This document shows positions 62,538-64,000 of a DNA stretch of 64,000 bases, in pieces. Source of the stretch: Embleya sp042956465 (lineage in GTDB: Bacteria; Actinomycetota; Actinomycetes; Streptomycetales; Streptomycetaceae); assembly GCF_042956465.1 (NCBI RefSeq), contig NZ_JBIBGL010000002.1, positions 310,001 to 374,000 of the forward strand. The letters run 5' to 3'. The position numbers and the translations under genes are program-made. A model generated the notes under the pieces. The model saw only the letters and a list, made by a program, of their open reading frames with translations, searched no databases and was not told where the DNA came from. Numbering within the stretch: the first letter of the stretch is position 1; each line of letters opens with the position of its first letter.

Positions 62538-63103
62538 GGCCGGGGCCGGTCGAGCGGGTCGGGCGAGCCGGGCGGGTCGGTGGGGAAGGGCGCGTAGACC
62601 GCGTCCGTGCGGTCCCGTCGGCCCGTGCGCATGCCCTCGGGCACCGGCCACTGCCCGGCCGCGTCGTCGACCCGGACCCACTCGGTGGTGGCCACCCGGC
62701 GGGCGATTCGCCACACGCCGTCGCGTCGGGCGAAGTCGTCGATGTAGCGAAAGCCGGTGATCAGGTTGCCGCGCGGGGCCGGGTCGGCGCTGCGGTGGAA
62801 GGCCATTCCGTACGTCTCCGAACGGGCGAGATCGGGCGTGTCGTCGCGGAATTCCACCAGGTGGTTGCCGACGAGATGCATGGTCGAGGTGTACCGGGGG
62901 AGCAATCGCCCGATCCACGCGAGGTATTCGTCCACCGTCCCGGTGAAGCTGCCGTGCTCGTCGGTGGCATCGGGGTGGTAGCACGCGCGGACGGCGTCGA
63001 GATCCATCCGGTCGATCCCCCGGCAGTACCGCAGGACGACGTCGTGGATGGCCTGACGGTCGATCAGCCTGCGCAGCTCCAGGTCCCCGCCGAATTCGTT
63101 CAT
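62534..63103 (-). CDS. SnoaL-like (NTF2-fold) protein
   Basis: The 189-residue protein has the SnoaL_4-type fold: LIDRQAIHDVVLRYCRGIDRMDLDAVRACYHPDATDEHGSF, TSTMHLVGNHLVEF, and a C-terminal strand set with DGVWRIARRVATTEWVR. Such proteins are small dehydratases, isomerases or hydroxylases of secondary or xenobiotic metabolism; the Asp in GIDRMD and the His in MHLVGNH are candidate active-site residues. The start at 63103 gives the family length; the longer open frame to 63580 is antisense to the serpin. The stop TAG is formed by the CTAG at the right end of the MITE. It is divergent from the serpin gene. Confidence 0.83.
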   Translation of the reverse strand: MNEFGGDLELRRLIDRQAIHDVVLRYCRGIDRMDLDAVRACYHPDATDEHGSFTGTVDEYLAWIGRLLPRYTSTMHLVGNHLVEFRDDTPDLARSETYGMAFHRSADPAPRGNLITGFRYIDDFARRDGVWRIARRVATTEWVRVDDAAGQWPVPEGMRTGRRDRTDAVYAPFPTDPPGSPDPLDRPRP

Positions 63104-63201
63104 GACCCACGACACTACGGTCGGGAGGCATACATCCCCTCGGCCGGGGGACACCGAACAACTCCGGGCAGCGACGACGCGGCGACGACGAAGGTGATCA
63201 G

Positions 63202-64000
63202 ATGGAACCGGCTTTGCGCGAACACGCAGGCACCGTAAGGGAACTGGCTTCGCGCTGGCTCGACTCGATGCTGAGCGACCCCGGGGTGCGGGCGGCCGGC
63301 GGCGACGTGGTGTGTTCGCCGACCGGTCTGTGGCTCGCGCTCGCGGCGGCGGCCACCGGAGCGGAGGGCGACACCGCGGAGGAGCTCGCCGATCTGGTCG
63401 GCCTCGCGTGGCGCGAGTCGGCGCCGGTGGTGACCGCGGTGGCGCGCGATCTGGCCGGCACCGAGGCGCTTGCGGTGGCGACCGGGGTGTGGAGCGTGTC
63501 GCCGCTGCGCGAGGCCTTCCGGGCGGCGCTGCCGGACATCGGGTTCGGCGCGTTGCGGGCGCAGGACGAGCTGGACGCATGGGTCGCGCGCGCCACCGAC
63601 GGGCTGATCGCGGGCATACCCGTCGAGTCGGGCGCGGCGACCCGGATGGTCCTGGTCAACGCGCTCGCGCTGCGGGCCCGCTGGCGCGAGGAGTTCGACC
63701 CGGCCAGGACGCACGACCTGCGGTTCCACGCCGCCGACGGCACGCACACCCGGGTGCCGATGATGCGGCGCGAGGTGCCGGCCGCGGACGTGTGGGCGAT
63801 CTCCGGTCGGGACGGCGAGGTCACCGTGGTCGAATTGGTGTGCGCGGGGGAGCAGCCCGCCCGGGTGCGGTTCGCGCTCGGCCCGGAGCATGCGCCGCCG
63901 GCGTCGGTGATCACCGCCGCGTGGGCGCCGCGCGACACGGGAAAGGCGTACGAGGGCGAGGACGTCGAGCTGCGGCTGCCGCGCTTCGAGCTGCGCACCC
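63202..64000 (+). CDS. Serpin-family protein (partial, cut by window end)
   Basis: Only the first 266 residues are in the window; the frame stays open to the end. The N-terminal part has SPTGLWLALAAAATGAEGDTAEELADLVG, the serpin helix-B/D region, and LVNALALRARWREEFDPARTHDLRFHAADGTHTRVPMM, the hallmark serpin breach/sheet-A segment. The reactive-centre loop lies beyond the edge, so the target protease and inhibitory status cannot be judged. No signal peptide, suggesting a cytoplasmic protein. ATG 63202 follows AAGGTGATC. Bacterial serpins are uncommon and patchily distributed. Confidence 0.8.
   Translation, partial: MEPALREHAGTVRELASRWLDSMLSDPGVRAAGGDVVCSPTGLWLALAAAATGAEGDTAEELADLVGLAWRESAPVVTAVARDLAGTEALAVATGVWSVSPLREAFRAALPDIGFGALRAQDELDAWVARATDGLIAGIPVESGAATRMVLVNALALRARWREEFDPARTHDLRFHAADGTHTRVPMMRREVPAADVWAISGRDGEVTVVELVCAGEQPARVRFALGPEHAPPASVITAAWAPRDTGKAYEGEDVELRLPRFELRT

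Noticed and set aside
62347..64000. A JetD/MksG nuclease gene downstream of the condensin-like trio.
   Set aside because: The genes here are a MITE, a SnoaL-like protein and a serpin; none has Toprim motifs.
1..64000. CRISPR arrays, tRNA genes, rRNA genes, integrase or phage genes.
   Set aside because: None could be recognised on either strand by eye.

Overview
The window is about 72% GC with strongly GC-biased third codon positions, frequent GTG starts and many 4-base start/stop overlaps. Gene content (rplT, a SpoU methyltransferase, a sensor kinase and pheST; argCJBDRGH; an aerobic cobalamin cluster; a WhiB-like regulator; a DUF2637 protein) points to a chromosome of a Streptomyces-like actinomycete. 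No plasmid or phage backbone, rRNA, tRNA or CRISPR array is visible.

Region 1 (1-12.6 kb): the end of rplT, an RNA methyltransferase, a soluble PAS-type histidine kinase, pheS-pheT, then three paralogous GT-C membrane proteins (AftB/ZomB-like) on the minus strand with one short-chain dehydrogenase between them. Region 2 (12.7-20.6 kb): argC-J-B-D-R and argG-H, opening with a promoter overlapped by an ARG-box-like site and closing with a terminator. Region 3 (20.7-25.4 kb): an overlapping three-gene lipid operon (alpha/beta hydrolase, wax ester synthase/DGAT, SDR) and a GNAT. Region 4 (25.5-28.4 kb): the methionine ABC transporter metN-I-Q, preceded by an apparently leaderless 32-codon Cys-rich uORF that looks like an attenuator peptide. 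Region 5 (28.4-43.0 kb): a cobalamin riboswitch with an unusual 5' module, a coupled short uORF, a ChlI/ChlD-type chelatase subunit, cobO, cobB, cobL, a CbiG-C/CobE protein, cobC, a BluB-CobT fusion with a roughly 1,100-residue low-complexity N-terminus, and a CysG-type cobA.

Region 6 (43.1-53.5 kb): a second SpoU methyltransferase, an unrecognised protein, a DUF2637 membrane protein, a Ser/Thr kinase, a phosphoribosyltransferase, a WhiB-like protein with a His/Glu-repeat tail, a class B PBP lipoprotein and several small conserved-looking proteins. Region 7 (53.7-62.3 kb): a HEAT-repeat protein, then a three-gene set resembling a MukBEF/MksBEF/JetABC condensin: a 515-aa kleisin-like protein, a 283-aa MukE/JetB-like protein and a 1,516-aa SMC-like ATPase. 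No JetD/MksG nuclease gene is visible here. Region 8 (62.3-64 kb): a probable 187-bp MITE flanked by CTAG, inserted where the SMC gene and a convergent SnoaL-like gene appear once to have shared overlapping stop codons, then a truncated serpin gene.

The strongest candidates for something undescribed are the JetABC-like locus without a nuclease (Asn at the usual Walker B glutamate, HEAT-repeat neighbour), the Cys-rich uORF before metNIQ, and the MITE at shared stop codons. All assignments come from reading the sequence; no database search was run.
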